A stretch of DNA of 64,000 nucleotides from Erythroxylum novogranatense (Eukaryota > Streptophyta > Magnoliopsida > Malpighiales > Erythroxylaceae). Made by a program: the position numbers and the translations under genes. The notes under the pieces are model-generated. The model had not been told where the DNA came from and did no database searches. It saw nothing but the letters and a program-made list of their open reading frames with translations. This document shows, one piece after another, positions 24,813-35,765 of the stretch (the stretch's first letter is position 1; every line of letters begins with the position of its first letter). The DNA lies in assembly GCA_029891385.1 (NCBI GenBank), contig CM057228.1, forward strand, positions 60,395,783 through 60,459,782. Reading direction: 5' to 3'.

Positions 24813-25542
24813 GTGAGGGACATTGAGTTCGAAATTGACTTGATTCCCGGAACCGCGCCGATCTCGATACCTCCTTACAGGATGGCTCCGATTGAGTTGA
24901 GAGAACTTAAGGAGCAATTGCAGGAGTTATTGGAGAAACAGTTCATCAGGCCGAGTTCTTCACCCTGGGGAGCTCCGGTCCTGTTTGTTAAAAAGAAAGA
25001 TGGCACATGGAGGATGTGCATAGATTACAGGAAGTTGAACAAGATGACGATTCGGAACAAGTATCCTCTGCCGAGGATAGATGATTTATTTGATCAATTT
25101 GCGAGGGAGCAAGGGTCTTTTCAAGATTGACCTAAGATCGGGATATCATCAACTCCGGATCGGGGAGTCTGATGTTAGGAAGACAGCTTTCAGGACCCGA
25201 TACGGGCATTATGAATTCAGAGTCATGCCTTTCGGATTGACCAATGCTCCAGCTGCCTTCATGGATCTGATGAATAGGGTGTTAAATGATTTCTTGGATC
25301 AGTTTGTCATTGTGTTCATTGATGACATTCTGGTCTATTCAAAGGATGGAGGAGAGCATGAACAGCATCTCAGGATAGTCTTGCAAAGGCTGAGAGAGCA
25401 GAAATTGTATGCCAAATTCAGTAAGTGCGAGTTTTGGCTTCATGAAGTAGTATTCCTTGGACATGTGATTTCCAGTAAGGGAATTCATGTCGATCCCAGA
25501 AAAGTGGAAGTCAGAGTCAATTGGTTTGGAGCCAAAACATGA
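24813..25542 (+). pseudogene. Reverse transcriptase of element B, one frameshift
   Basis: Two overlapping frames (24813-25130 and 25081-25542) give a nearly full Ty3 RT. The first holds [28 protein letters not shown] and RKLN, the fingers and the first part of the catalytic site. The second holds [23 protein letters not shown] and FIDD at 25315-25326, the Y/F-x-DD catalytic pair that binds metal. The break is at about 25100-25115, where one base is gained or lost. It would copy element RNA to DNA in the particle. Among the best preserved parts of B; superfamily assignment is secure. Confidence 0.93.
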
Positions 25543-25689
25543 AGGAAGTGAGAAGTTTCTTAGGCTGGCAGGTATTCTGAAGATTTGTAGAGGGTTTTCT
25601 ATCATTTGCTCCGATGACCGATTGTTGAGAAAGAATCAAGTTTGTCGGAATGATGATTGTCGAGGAGTTTCGAGGAACTCAAGGACAAA

Positions 25690-26080
25690 TTGACAAGTGC
25701 TCCAAGATTAGTTTTACCCAAAGTGGAGATCGTGGCTATCTGATTTCTGATGATGCTTCGAGGAAGGGTCTAGGATGTGTCTTGATGCAGATGATAGGTA
25801 ATTGCTTATGCTTCAAGACAGTTGAAGCAGTATGAGTTGAATTATCCGACTCATGACTTGGAGTTAGCTGCAGTGATCTTTGCTCTGAAGATTTGGAGAC
25901 ACTATTTGTATGGAGTTCAGACCAGAGTTTTTACTGATCATAAGAGTCTGAAGTACATCATGAGTCGAAAGAGTGAATCGAGGCGAGAGAAGATGGTTGG
26001 AGCTGCCAAGGACTATGATTTAATGATTGAGTACCACCCAGGAAAAGCAAATGTAGTGGCAGATGCTTTGAGCAGAAAGT
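25690..26080 (+). pseudogene. RNase H of element B, frameshifted
   Basis: The start (near 25735) shows DDASRKGLGCVLMQ, with the first acidic position. After a frame break at about 25820 the frame 25822-26424 carries [30 protein letters not shown] and VVADALSRK, the standard order and spacing of Ty3 RNase H, then the connection to integrase. It would remove RNA from the RNA-DNA hybrid. This frame stays open to 26424. Confidence 0.9.
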
Positions 26081-26344
26081 CGTCGATGGCTCATGTTCAG
26101 GCAGTCTACTTGCCTCTGTTGGAACAGATGGCTAAGTTGAAGATTAGTTTGCAGCAGGATGAATCCGAGGGTGTTATTGCACAATTTAGAGTGAGACCTA
26201 TCCTTAGGGAAAAGGTTAAGGAGTTGCAGGAGCAAGATGTTGAATTGAGTAAGTTGAGAGATGAAATACAGAATGGCAAGCAGTCAGAAGTGCAAGTGAG
26301 GGATGAGGGGATTATGATGGTCGGAAACAGGTTATGCATTCCGA

Positions 26345-27165
26345 ATGATAAAGCAGTTAAGGATGAGATCATGGATGAGGCACACAATGCGCCTTATTCC
26401 ATGCACATTCCAGCCAGAATGTAATGTGAGAGATTTGAAGGAACATTTCTGGTGGAAAGGCATGAAGAGAGATGTAGCAGATTATGTGAGTAGATGTCTA
26501 GTGTGTCAGCAAGTCAAGGCTGAACACCAGGCACCTTCAGGCATGTTGCAGCCATTGTCCATTCCTGAATGGAAATGGCAGAGGATTACAATGGATTTTC
26601 TGATGGGTTTGCCTAAGACCAGCAAGAAGCATGATGCCATTTGGGTAATAGTGGATCGGTTGACGAAGTCATCCCACTTTCTAGCAATCAAGGCAGACTG
26701 ATTCGCTGCAAATTTTAGCCAGAAAGTATATTGATGAAGTGGTAAGATTGCATGGAGTTCCGGATTCCATAGTATCCGACAGGGATCCTAGGTTCACATC
26801 CAGATTTTGGGGAAGTCTACAGGAAGCATTAGGAACTAAGTTGAATTTCAGTACGGCGTTTCATCCTCAGACGGATGGCCAGTCTGAGAGGACAATTCAG
26901 ACTCTAGAAGGGATGCTTAGAGCATGTGTAATGGACTTCAAAGGAGCATGGGATGATCACTTGCCGTTGGTCGAATTTGCTTACAACAATTCGTACCATT
27001 CGAGCATACAGATGGCTCCTTATGAAGCCTTGTATGGCAGAAGATGCAGGACTCCCATATGCTGGGATGAAGAGGGTGAGAGGAAGCTAGTGGGACCAGA
27101 GTTGGTCCAGATGACGGTTGAAAAAGTTGACTTGATTAAGCAGAGGCTTAAGGCGCCCAGATGTA
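26345..27165 (+). pseudogene. Integrase of element B with intact DD35E residues across two frames
   Basis: The zinc-binding end shows CLVCQQVKAEHQ (near 26495). The catalytic core has Asp in ITMDF (26594-26596), Asp in VSDRDPRF (26778-26780) and Glu in GQSERTIQTLE (26886-26888); 35 residues separate the last two, as in DD35E integrases. The core is split between frames 26345-26701 and 26739-27260, with stops at about 26700-26738. It would insert the cDNA and make the 5-bp duplication seen around B. Confidence 0.93.
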
Positions 27166-27199
27166 ATGAAGAGTTATCACGGATGCCAACAGGAAGGAA

Positions 27200-27640
27200 A
27201 TGGAATATGCAGTGGGAGATAAGGTGTTCCTTAAGGCGTCTCCATGGAAGGGAGTTATGAGATTCGGGAAGAAAGGGAAGTTGAGTCCTCGGTATGTAGG
27301 ACCGTATGAAGTTATGGAGAGGATTGGTCCGTTGGCCTATAGATTGGCATTGCCGCCCGAATTGTCACAGATCCATGATGTGTTCCATGTGTCGATGCTG
27401 AGAAGGTACAGATCAGATCCTTCTCACATCATTCAGACCTCAGAAGTTCAGCTGAGTGATGATCTCAGTTATGAAGAAATGCCTGTGGCAATTCTGGATA
27501 GCAAGGATAAGATCCTCAGGAACAAGACAATCAAGCTAGTCAAAGTCCTGTGGAGGAATCATGCAGTTGAAGAGGCGACGTGGGAACCTTTGGATGCAAT
27601 GCGAGCAAAGACGACTACACCTCTTCAATCAACCATGTAA
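27200..27640 (+). CDS. Integrase C-terminus with chromodomain, element B (partial)
   Basis: An open 146-codon frame running to the natural stop at 27640. It starts in the integrase C-terminal domain (VGDKVFLKASPWKG, then GPYEVMERIG and IHDVFHVSMLRRY, the GPY/F-type module). It ends with a chromodomain, recognised by VLWRNHAVEEATWEP near residues 120-135. In chromoviruses this domain directs integration toward certain chromatin. The protein is not complete, since the upstream integrase is in another frame. Presence of the domain is the main reason to call B a chromovirus. Confidence 0.9.
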   Translation: MEYAVGDKVFLKASPWKGVMRFGKKGKLSPRYVGPYEVMERIGPLAYRLALPPELSQIHDVFHVSMLRRYRSDPSHIIQTSEVQLSDDLSYEEMPVAILDSKDKILRNKTIKLVKVLWRNHAVEEATWEPLDAMRAKTTTPLQSTM

Positions 27641-27677
27641 GAATTTCGAGGACGAAATTTCTTAAGGGGGGGAGAAA
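27641..27677 (+). other. Terminal motif and polypurine tract of element B
   Basis: ATTTCGAGGACGAAATTTC just after the pol stop is an imperfect palindrome also found in element A at 12229. It is followed by AAGGGGGGGAGAA (27664-27676), the primer for plus-strand synthesis, and by the 3' LTR. Confidence 0.85.
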
Positions 27678-30600
27678 TGTTAGCCCCAAAATTTTTTTTT
27701 TTATTTAATTAAGCATGATTAGGCAAATTAAGTAAATTATGTTAGCATTAATTAAGGTGACATTAATTAATATATGATAGCATTAATAAGTTAGTTGAAG
27801 AATTAATGAAGTTAGATATGTTAGTTGGACTTAAATGAGTTAGGTGAGATTTATGTGTTAATTGGGCTTTGGGTCCAAATGAAACAAGTTAGTTAGGTGA
27901 ATTAAATAAGATGGGCCTAAGTAAGAAATGAAGTAGAAGAAGAAATGAAGTGAAGATGGGCTTAGGCTTTGTGGGCTTGAGTGTAGGGAATTAAAGGAAA
28001 TAAGAAGAAGGAGATGGGCTTTGGGCTTAAGTGGAATGAAAGAGGTATAAAAGAGAGGAGATAAATGAATTAGTAGGAAAGAAGGAGTAAAAAAACGAAA
28101 ATTGAAAGGAGAAGGAGAGGAGTTTTCGGTGGTGAGGAGAGAAGAGGAGAAAAGAAGAAAAGTTGTAGGGTTTTGTGATTTTTAAGAGAAAGAGTGAGAT
28201 TTTGAGAGAAAGTTCAAGAGGAAAAGGGAAGAGGAAGGCTAGAGCTTTATTTTGATTCAAGAAATCCTTTGGTTGGAGGAAGATTTAAGGTAAGTCTTTG
28301 GTTTAATATTAAGTTTTTAGATGGGATTTTGGTTAGAAGAGTTAAGAACCAAGTGGGTTTAGTTATCCTCTTGCCAATTTCATGATTTAAGCATTTAGGT
28401 TTTTCAATTTCTAAATCCTATGTTGATTTGGGAATGTTGTTGGTTTTTAATGAAGAGAGAAGAGGAAGAGAAGAGGAACAAGAATTATAGCAAGCTATTC
28501 AAGGAATTATCAAGGATTTAAGGTGGGTTACACCTTTACTTTTATATTTATGAGCATTTAATGTAAATTTAATTATGACATTAATAATGGTTGTTAATGC
28601 TTGTGTTAGTTATGGATGAATGATATTTATGATGTTTATTGCTCGTGTTGTTGATATTGACGATTGTGTTGAATGTTAGTATGGTTGTTGAAAACCATAA
28701 CGGATGATATGAAAGATTGATGTTGTGGTTGTTGGATGATTGTAAATGGATGATATGAAGGATTGATGTTGTGGTTGTTGAATGATTGTAAATATTATGC
28801 TATGTGATCATAATGTTAGAAAATGTAAATTCTAGGATGATGGGTGAATTAGCCTAGAGAGCTAAATGAAATGAATATAATGAGAATTATGAATTTTGCA
28901 TGAATGATGCATGAAAAGAATGATTTTAATGAAAACAATAACTTGGATAAGAACAATCCAATTTTATTGTTATGAAATGAATTATGCTTTGTATGGGTAA
29001 GGTAATGTCCCAAGAACCGTCACGCGTGCGTCGACATGAAAAGCTTTTACTGCCGCCTGATTGAGGCATAGGATGATCCGATATCGGACTCCTCAAGAAT
29101 TGCCCACATTAGGTCATTTGATGAACTTATGTGGTTGCCATGATTGGACTTACCGAGCCATTGTTGTGTTTGCCATGAATATGCATGAATTGTATAAGAT
29201 ACGTGAATGATGGAATGATTGAAATTGTTATGAATGTATGAATGTTTGAGTTATGCATGTGATGTGATTTCCTTGGAAAATTGATAAATGCATGAATCAA
29301 GGATGTGCTTGTTATATAAACGTAAATGTGTTACCTACGGAGCATTAGCTCACCCCACAAATTTCGTGAAATGAGCAGAACCCGAGGAGCGAGCATAAGG
29401 CATTTTACTCCAAGCGGTTCTTTTGTTATTTTGGGATTTGAAATCATTTTGTAACATCAATGCTTTAGTTGCATTTTAAGGAAATGATGTATTTTGAAGC
29501 TTTTATGTAATTGGGCTTGAAATGCCCACTAAAGCATTGTATGAACATGTTATGATTGAATGATGATGAATGAATGAATGAATTTGAAAGTAAAAGTATT
29601 AGATCATGAATGTATTTGAGAAATTTATACTTGTGTATGGAAATTGAATCATGGTGATGGTTTGGGTATGAATTGAGAATGTCTAGAAAACTAAGAGTGT
29701 GTTGCTGCCCTTGAATGTAGAATTTATGTGCAGGTTATGGTCTAGATTGAAGATTTTGGGTTAGGAATAAAATAGGAGGTGCTGTCAAATTTTCTTAAAA
29801 TTTGACGGACATCGCCTTGACATTTGACCCTCTTCGGGTTTGATTTAGATAAATGAGTCTTCATGAAGTTTGTAGTAGAGGATTATAGCTTTCAAGGGTA
29901 TATGGTATGCCTCATTTGGATTTAGGATTAAAAGTTATGAGGATTAGAACACAACCAGTTATTGTTCATTTAGCCATAGCAATTATTACATAGGTATTAA
30001 TGGAGCATTGACCTTTGAGTGAATTTTACCTTATTAAATGATGGAGTTAGTTTTAGCATCCTTCATAAGATTTTAGTTCATCTTCTTACCTTTCCATAGA
30101 GGTATAGTATGCACCAATTGGAGCTAGGGATAAAAGTTATGAGTCTTGAAAGATGATGATTCCAAGTGGTCTTGAAAGAGAGGTTCAATGATTGGAAGGT
30201 GTTCCAGTCGACTAGAGAGTTCCAGTCGACTGGAAAGTGTTCCAGTCGACTACTCGGAGGGCGGAGAATATTTCTCGTAAGTTCCAGTCGACTGGAAATG
30301 CTTCCAGTCGACTACAACCAGCAAAATACCCATCCCAGTCGACTAGCATCTATTCCAGTCGACTAGGATCCTTAGTCAAGTGTTTTGGGCTTGTTAGAGG
30401 CCGAATTTGGTTTTGTGGTCTTCTTGAGAGTTGTAGACCTAGATGTCTAGTTTAAAATGGTCCAAGAACGAAGTCATTCCGACACCTATAGTGAAAGTTA
30501 TGACATTTGCGCCAAAACATGTTTGATAGGAGTCAAAACATGAACACGTTGAGTTTGTCGGGTCGTAACTCCTTCGTCCGACCTCCAAATGGGGTGAGGT

Positions 30601-30873
30601 TTGGACCATTAGATTCCTAAGACATACGTCTTGTTATCAATTAAAATTTGTAACAATTGGAGTTAAAATGAAAATGTTTGAATAAAAGTAAGTGAATGGT
30701 TGGTTAAGAATCCTGCAAGTCTATAAGCACAAGTTTCAGGACTATGAAAGTCGGGCTCCGGGAGCGGGATCCCGACATTTGTGGTATCAAAGCAAGAGGG
30801 TAAATGGTAAGTTATATGCGGTTGGGTCTTGGATCCAACAGTTGGGATCCGGTCTACGGGTCGGGTCGCGACA
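27678..30873 (+). repeat. 3' LTR of element B
   Basis: 3196 bp matching 19597-22809. TATA-like box at 28046-28053. Between about 29380 and 30180 it differs from the 5' copy mostly by one-base shortening of homopolymers and by small changes in CG-rich spots. It ends GTCGCGACA, followed by the AATCT duplication. Confidence 0.95.
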
Positions 30874-30878
30874 AATCT

Positions 30879-31269
30879 AGTAACTTAAAGGAGTAAAAAA
30901 TAAAATATGGTGGCCAAAAGAGGTATGGAGGCATAACACAGGGTAATGGCTCAAAAAATTTATGAAATAATATGGCTTGAAAGAGTAATAAAAGAACTTA
31001 ATGGACCAACAGAGCTCCCAGTGAAGTTATTATATGATAATAAAGCAATTATCAATATTGTCTATAACATAGTTCAATATGATTGTATGAAACATGTGTA
31101 AATTGGCATGCATTTTATAAAAGAGAAACACTCATTTTCATACCATTTGTACCTACAATATAACAAGTTATTGATGTCTTTACTAAAGGGTTACTAAGGT
31201 AGAGTTTTGAGTTTTTTATGAGCAAATTACACCTAATCAATATATATGCACTAACTTGAGGGTGAGTAT
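30879..31269 (+). pseudogene. Copia element C, 3' part: rest of RNase H
   Basis: Continues the RNase H cut at 19596. MEA-HRVMAQKIYEIIWLE near 30930 matches the copia (S)AEAEYRAMA...E(I)IWL motif, and LLYDNKAIINI near 31028 matches the LYCDN-SAI motif. The end shows decayed KH---I--HFI and a GAGGGTGAG purine tract just before the LTR at 31270. With 19280-19596 it forms one gene split by element B. Contains stops. Confidence 0.85.
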
Positions 31270-31499
31270 TGGTACTCTAAGTATAATTAGTTGATATTCT
31301 AAATATAATTAGTTGTTATTATAGAGATAGTTAGTTTAAGGCTATAAATTAGTGGTTGAAATAATGGAATTTAATTTGTTAAAGAATAAATGGATTCTCC
31401 TTGATTTAAAGAGGTGACTTAGCCGTACTTTCCTATATACTTGTTGTACCATTCATAGAAAAATCAAGAAAGATTTACTATTTCCTCTGATTTTCTTTA
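31270..31499 (+). repeat. 3' LTR of copia element C
   Basis: Begins TGGTACTCTAAG and matches the 5' LTR at 15509-15736 with visible divergence, more than between the LTRs of A or B. This shows C inserted long before B. Confidence 0.75.
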
Positions 31500-34265
31500 A
31501 TAGTGTTTGACTAATTAAATCATTTCTCTCTTCTTTTTCTCTCTCTTCTCTTTCTACATTCAAAATTTTCTCTTTAGGAAAATTATTTCGGTGGGTATGT
31601 TCTTATCTAAATCTTTTTCTAGTTTATTTATATTTCAAGCATTGCCTCCTCCTTCCTAGATTTAATCACCTATTTGGTCTTGACTTTTTAATAGTAACCC
31701 CTTAACCTTCATTGTCTTCTTCCTCTCCTAACCTCGTCATTTCTACTTTGTCTCCACTAATTCCTTTTCTCTTCCTTTTCTTTCTACCGCCTTAATTCTA
31801 TTAATTTCTCCTCAATTAAATAGGTCTTAACTCTGCTTTTTAATGCTTTTTCCTTGCTACTTCCTTCCTTTCTCTTTAAGCATCTTGGTCTAATGTTATA
31901 TAGGACAAATCTCCATTTGAGATTCTGAGATACATTCCTCCCTCTATCTATGATGGATTATGTGTAATGACACTATTTATAGAGGTTTTTAAATCAGATG
32001 CCTCTAAGTGATTTTCCACTTTAGTAAGCTTTTCATTGAGAAAAGGCATACTTTCTTGTTATTTCAAAATAGGCCATGTTGAATTGGAGCAAATATGGTA
32101 TAGAAAACTCTTATTAGTGGAAATGTTCAACTTCAATTTCACGATTAAGGCAAATTTGATTAAGAATTTGGAAATAAGGCCATGGCATAAAGGAGGAGCA
32201 CCTTTCTTCTTACAAAAATGGAGGATACGTTTAAAGTTAGAGAGGATAAAGCAAAAACATGATCCTTTATTAGTGAATTTTCACAATGTTCTATTGAAGT
32301 ATTGGTTAATAGATGGGTTAAGTTACCTCTATAGCACACTAGGTAAGTCTATATATCTTGATGAAAATAAAACTACATTAAAAAGGACATGTTAAACAAG
32401 AATATATATATATATATATATAAGTTCAGCTTGAGGATGAGTTCAAATAATTTTTTTCAAGCTAAATGATGAAGGGAAGCTATCTTATGCTAAAATAACC
32501 TTAAGCTACTAATGAATACCTACTAAATCAAATTCCACCAAGATCTAGATAGTTACTAGGAAAGTACTTAATACTGAAGAGCGTGATGAACTAGTTAATA
32601 AGGTCTTAGTTGCCCATCAGAAGGAATTAAGTCTGATTTTGGATATTCAAAGTTCCCTACTAAATAGGGAAAATGAAATGTCTACATAAAAATATAATGC
32701 TTACATGAAGTTGGAAGTATAGAAAGTCCAGTTAATACATATTGCTTCTATTAAAGCAAACCCTAAAAGCCCGTTGATGACCTCTCCTATAATTCAAGCC
32801 TCTATTTTACCTCATATCCTCATGCTTTCCCTGCCAACTAAAACCTTACCAAAAGCCACTTGTATGGCATCTTTTTCAAAGAATAACGTTGGGAGAAGGC
32901 CTAAGAAAAAAGCCTCATCTAGTCCCTTTTCTTATAGTTATATCCATCTTGACCTAGAACGTGAGAGGGATGAATTGTCACTCTAAATAATAGGCCATTA
33001 GAAACTACATTCTCTTTACGTAGCCTTTTAGTGGGTCTACTTAAGACTAAACTAAAAGTTAATAGATTAAGAGAAACTTATTAGGTCTTTGACAATAATT
33101 GGAACTTGCTTACTAATTGTAATTGTTACTTTAATGATATCATTATTGTTGCTTTTAATCATATTTTAATGGAAAATGTTTATGCTTAAAATGCAAATCA
33201 TATTCTTCAATTTGAATTTACATTCCTTTTATTCTTTAGTTAAGATGGTAGCCTTATTTGTTTGTACATCTAATAATGCATCATTTAGGAAGCTACATCG
33301 ATATGATATTTTCAAAATAAGTTTAAATAACTTCATGCCACATCTCATCTCAAGGGATTTTAACTATAATATTTTTTGTCATAAAATAAAGGGACCTATG
33401 ATTCATAAGGCTTCCTCGTATGAAGACTTTAGCAAATATATTAACTAATCTGATAGTTTAGATCTTAAATATAAGGATCATCATTTCACATGAAATAATA
33501 AGAGAAAGAGGCAATTGGTTTACGAGAAGGAAGCTAGATTGAGCCCCTTGTAACCCCTCATAACTTCAAGTTTGTTCTAATGGCAGGGCAAACTTTAGTA
33601 AACCTTTATACTTTGATCAATCACCAATGAAGGTTATTATAAACAAGGTGATCACTAAAAAGACAAACTCCTTTTGTATTCAACAATTATAAGTTAGATA
33701 TTCAAACTTTTAAAAAGTTTGTCTTGAAAGGTTTAGATCTCCAAATGTAAGAATTGGGAATTTTAAATACATGAAAAAACTTTAAGCTATTAAAGTGGAA
33801 CTAAAAGAAAATTAAATATTATTGAAGTAATGAAAAAACTAGAGTTAGCTTATGACAATCTCAAGTTAACCATATTGATCGAGAAGTAGTCAAACAACTG
33901 CATTTAATTACTACAAATGCTTCTTAAGATACAAGTAATTTCCTAACTGCTATCATAAATCTAAATTCCTTTATATGGCAATACTTATCTTAGGAACAAA
34001 TAACCCTCCTTTCTAAGCTTTTTAATAGATTGGATATCAAAGAAGTAATGATTAACCTTAATGCAAATAAGGCTCTTATTCTCGATGGCCTAAATGTCAA
34101 GTTCTTTTAGAAAATATGGCATTTGATCAGAAACGTCATCTCCTTATACATTCTGGAATCTTTCTCTATTGGTTCAATGCTTATAGAGACCAATAAGACT
34201 TACTAAAACCTTGTTCATTGTCTTAATCAATAAGGAGCCCACTAAGCTACTTATGGGAGCTAAGT
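31500..34265 (+). pseudogene. Dead LINE (L1-like): ORF1 with DUF4283-type domain and ORF2 endonuclease start
   Basis: The open frame 32036-32395 has GHVELEQIWYRKLL, FFLQKWRIRLKLERIKQK and LLVNFHNVLLKYWLIDGL, the pattern of the DUF4283 domain of plant L1 ORF1 proteins (nucleic-acid binding). Around 32955 NVRGMNC resembles the WN(I/V)RGLN start of the ORF2 endonuclease. From 33030 on, frames give LLKTKLKVNRLRE and NNWNLLTNC, as in plant L1 endonuclease domains. Stops are frequent and no reverse transcriptase core is visible before solo LTR D begins at 34266. The CT-rich 31500-31900 may be its leader. A (TA)n run sits at 32403-32422. Confidence 0.65.
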
Positions 34266-35175
34266 TGTAGCATCCCGTTACCGATGCGATGAGCATCGTG
34301 TTATGAGTGTAGAGTTGTTAGTGCTTAATTTGTGATCGAGTGTTTTGTGGCCTCTGATTTTAGAGAGATAGATCATTTTGCACATGCATATACATAGTGA
34401 CATGTATTCATGATTGTTCCGGCATTTGATAGTGATTGTGTTTGGAAAAGTGAAATTGAGATGATTTTGTGAATTGTGATTATTTAAAATGTTGAAATAA
34501 TTGGGTTAATGAAATCTTGCGATTATGAATTTTGGTGAAATTATTGTATTTGTATATGCTGGTAAATTTATGGTGTATTGGAAGATATATTTATAGTTGG
34601 GAGCAAGAATTAATTAAATGAAGTGTTGGAGATAGTTTGGTTATATTGGAAGGGAGAACTAAATGGAGTTAGTTCAAAAGTAACTAAGTTATAGTTTATT
34701 CATTAAGAAAGTGACATGTGTACTTGGACTTTGTACCTAGCTAGGAGTAGGTGGTCACTATTCCTCGAGGGCTGATGGGTTAAGTCTTGTCCAAGCCTTC
34801 TTTATTCATTTTCTTCCAAAACTTTTCTCTGGAGACATAGAGCTTTCTACCCAAATTATCTTCTAAGGGACTTTGGTGTTCTTTCTTTCTTTCACCAACC
34901 TTTCTACCTTTGGTGTTGTCGACTCTAAGGAGAATCCATAAGCTGATCTTTTCGTGTGGAGTTTAGAACTTGAAGATCTGCTTGAGTTCTCAACAGTAAG
35001 TGTTAGAAACCCCTCTTTGTTAGAGATTTATGAAATAAAGTTGAGAGATTTCTGTCGTTTTCATGGAAAGATGTATTTCATGTGTTTGTTCATAAATCCT
35101 GGGTAGTTGGGGAGGAATAAATTCTGTTATAGTGTTAAATGAGTGGTTGAGAAAACTTTTAGTGTTGGTGATATG

Positions 35176-35570
35176 TCCTGGAAAGGAAAATCAGCTGAAG
35201 CAAAAGCAGACGATATGGACGTGATATCGATAGATTTAGACAAAATTTCCTTCTTGAAAGTTGTAGATCTTTCTTTCTCTATGAGATAGATGTCAAGTTT
35301 GTCCAATTTGGATATTGGAGTCAAAAGATATGATCTATATAAGTGGACATGTTCGAAGCGAAAACCAGTGAAAGGAAAATCAGTGAAGCGAAAATCAGTG
35401 AAGGAAAATCAGCTGAAGCAAAAGCAGACGATATGGACGTGATATCGATAGATTTAGACAAAATTTCCTTCTTGAAAGTTGTAGATCTTTCTTTTCTCTA
35501 TGAGATAGATGTCAAGTTTGTCCAATGTGGATATCGGAGTCAAAAGATATGATCTATATAAGTGGACATG
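35176..35570 (+). repeat. Direct duplication of about 170 bp in LTR D
   Basis: The block from AATCAGCTGAAGCAAAAGC through GATATCGATAGATTTAGAC to ATAAGTGGACATGTTC occurs at about 35185-35352 and again at about 35405-35573 with few changes. The second copy is flanked by the 16-bp repeats described next. Confidence 0.85.
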
Positions 35571-35765
35571 TTCTGGGCAGAAAAAAATCAGCTGAAGCAA
35601 AAATCAGAAGGAAGGAAAAATCAGCTGAAGCGAAAACCAGCTGAAAGAAAAACCAGCTGAAGCAAAAATCAGTTGAAGTGAAAATCAGCTGAAGCGAAAA
35701 TCAGCTGAAGCAAAAATCAGCTGAAGCGAAAACCAGCTGAAGCAAAAATCAGACGGAAGGAAAAC
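35355..35765 (+). repeat. Short tandem repeat GAAAATCAGCTGAAGC in LTR D
   Basis: Units of about 15-17 bases built on (A)AAATCAGCTGAAGC(G/A)A. They occur a few times at 35355-35425 and about twelve times at 35585-35765, with CAGCTG palindromes inside. Unit variants (ACCAGCTGAAG, ATCAGTTGAAG) show decay or gene conversion. It lies in candidate intron 1 of this LTR. Confidence 0.85.

Larger units (their letters stand above)
19597..30873 (+). mobile_element. Element B: Tekay/Del-like chromovirus (Ty3/gypsy)
   Basis: LTRs at 19597-22809 (3213 bp) and 27678-30873 (3196 bp) begin TGTTAGCCCC and end GTCGCGACA. The 5-bp flank AATCT is perfect on both sides (19592-19596 and 30874-30878). The interior (4868 bp) holds gag, protease, RT, RNase H, integrase and a chromodomain in Ty3 order on the + strand, with a Met-tRNA-type primer site and a purine tract. 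The long LTRs plus a C-terminal chromodomain point to the Tekay/Del chromovirus lineage. B sits inside the RNase H of copia element C, so it is younger than C. The coding region is broken by at least six frameshifts. Confidence 0.96.

Noticed and set aside
32403..32422. (TA)n run as a transposon border
   Set aside because: Plain dinucleotide repeat in the LINE relic with no terminal repeats around it.
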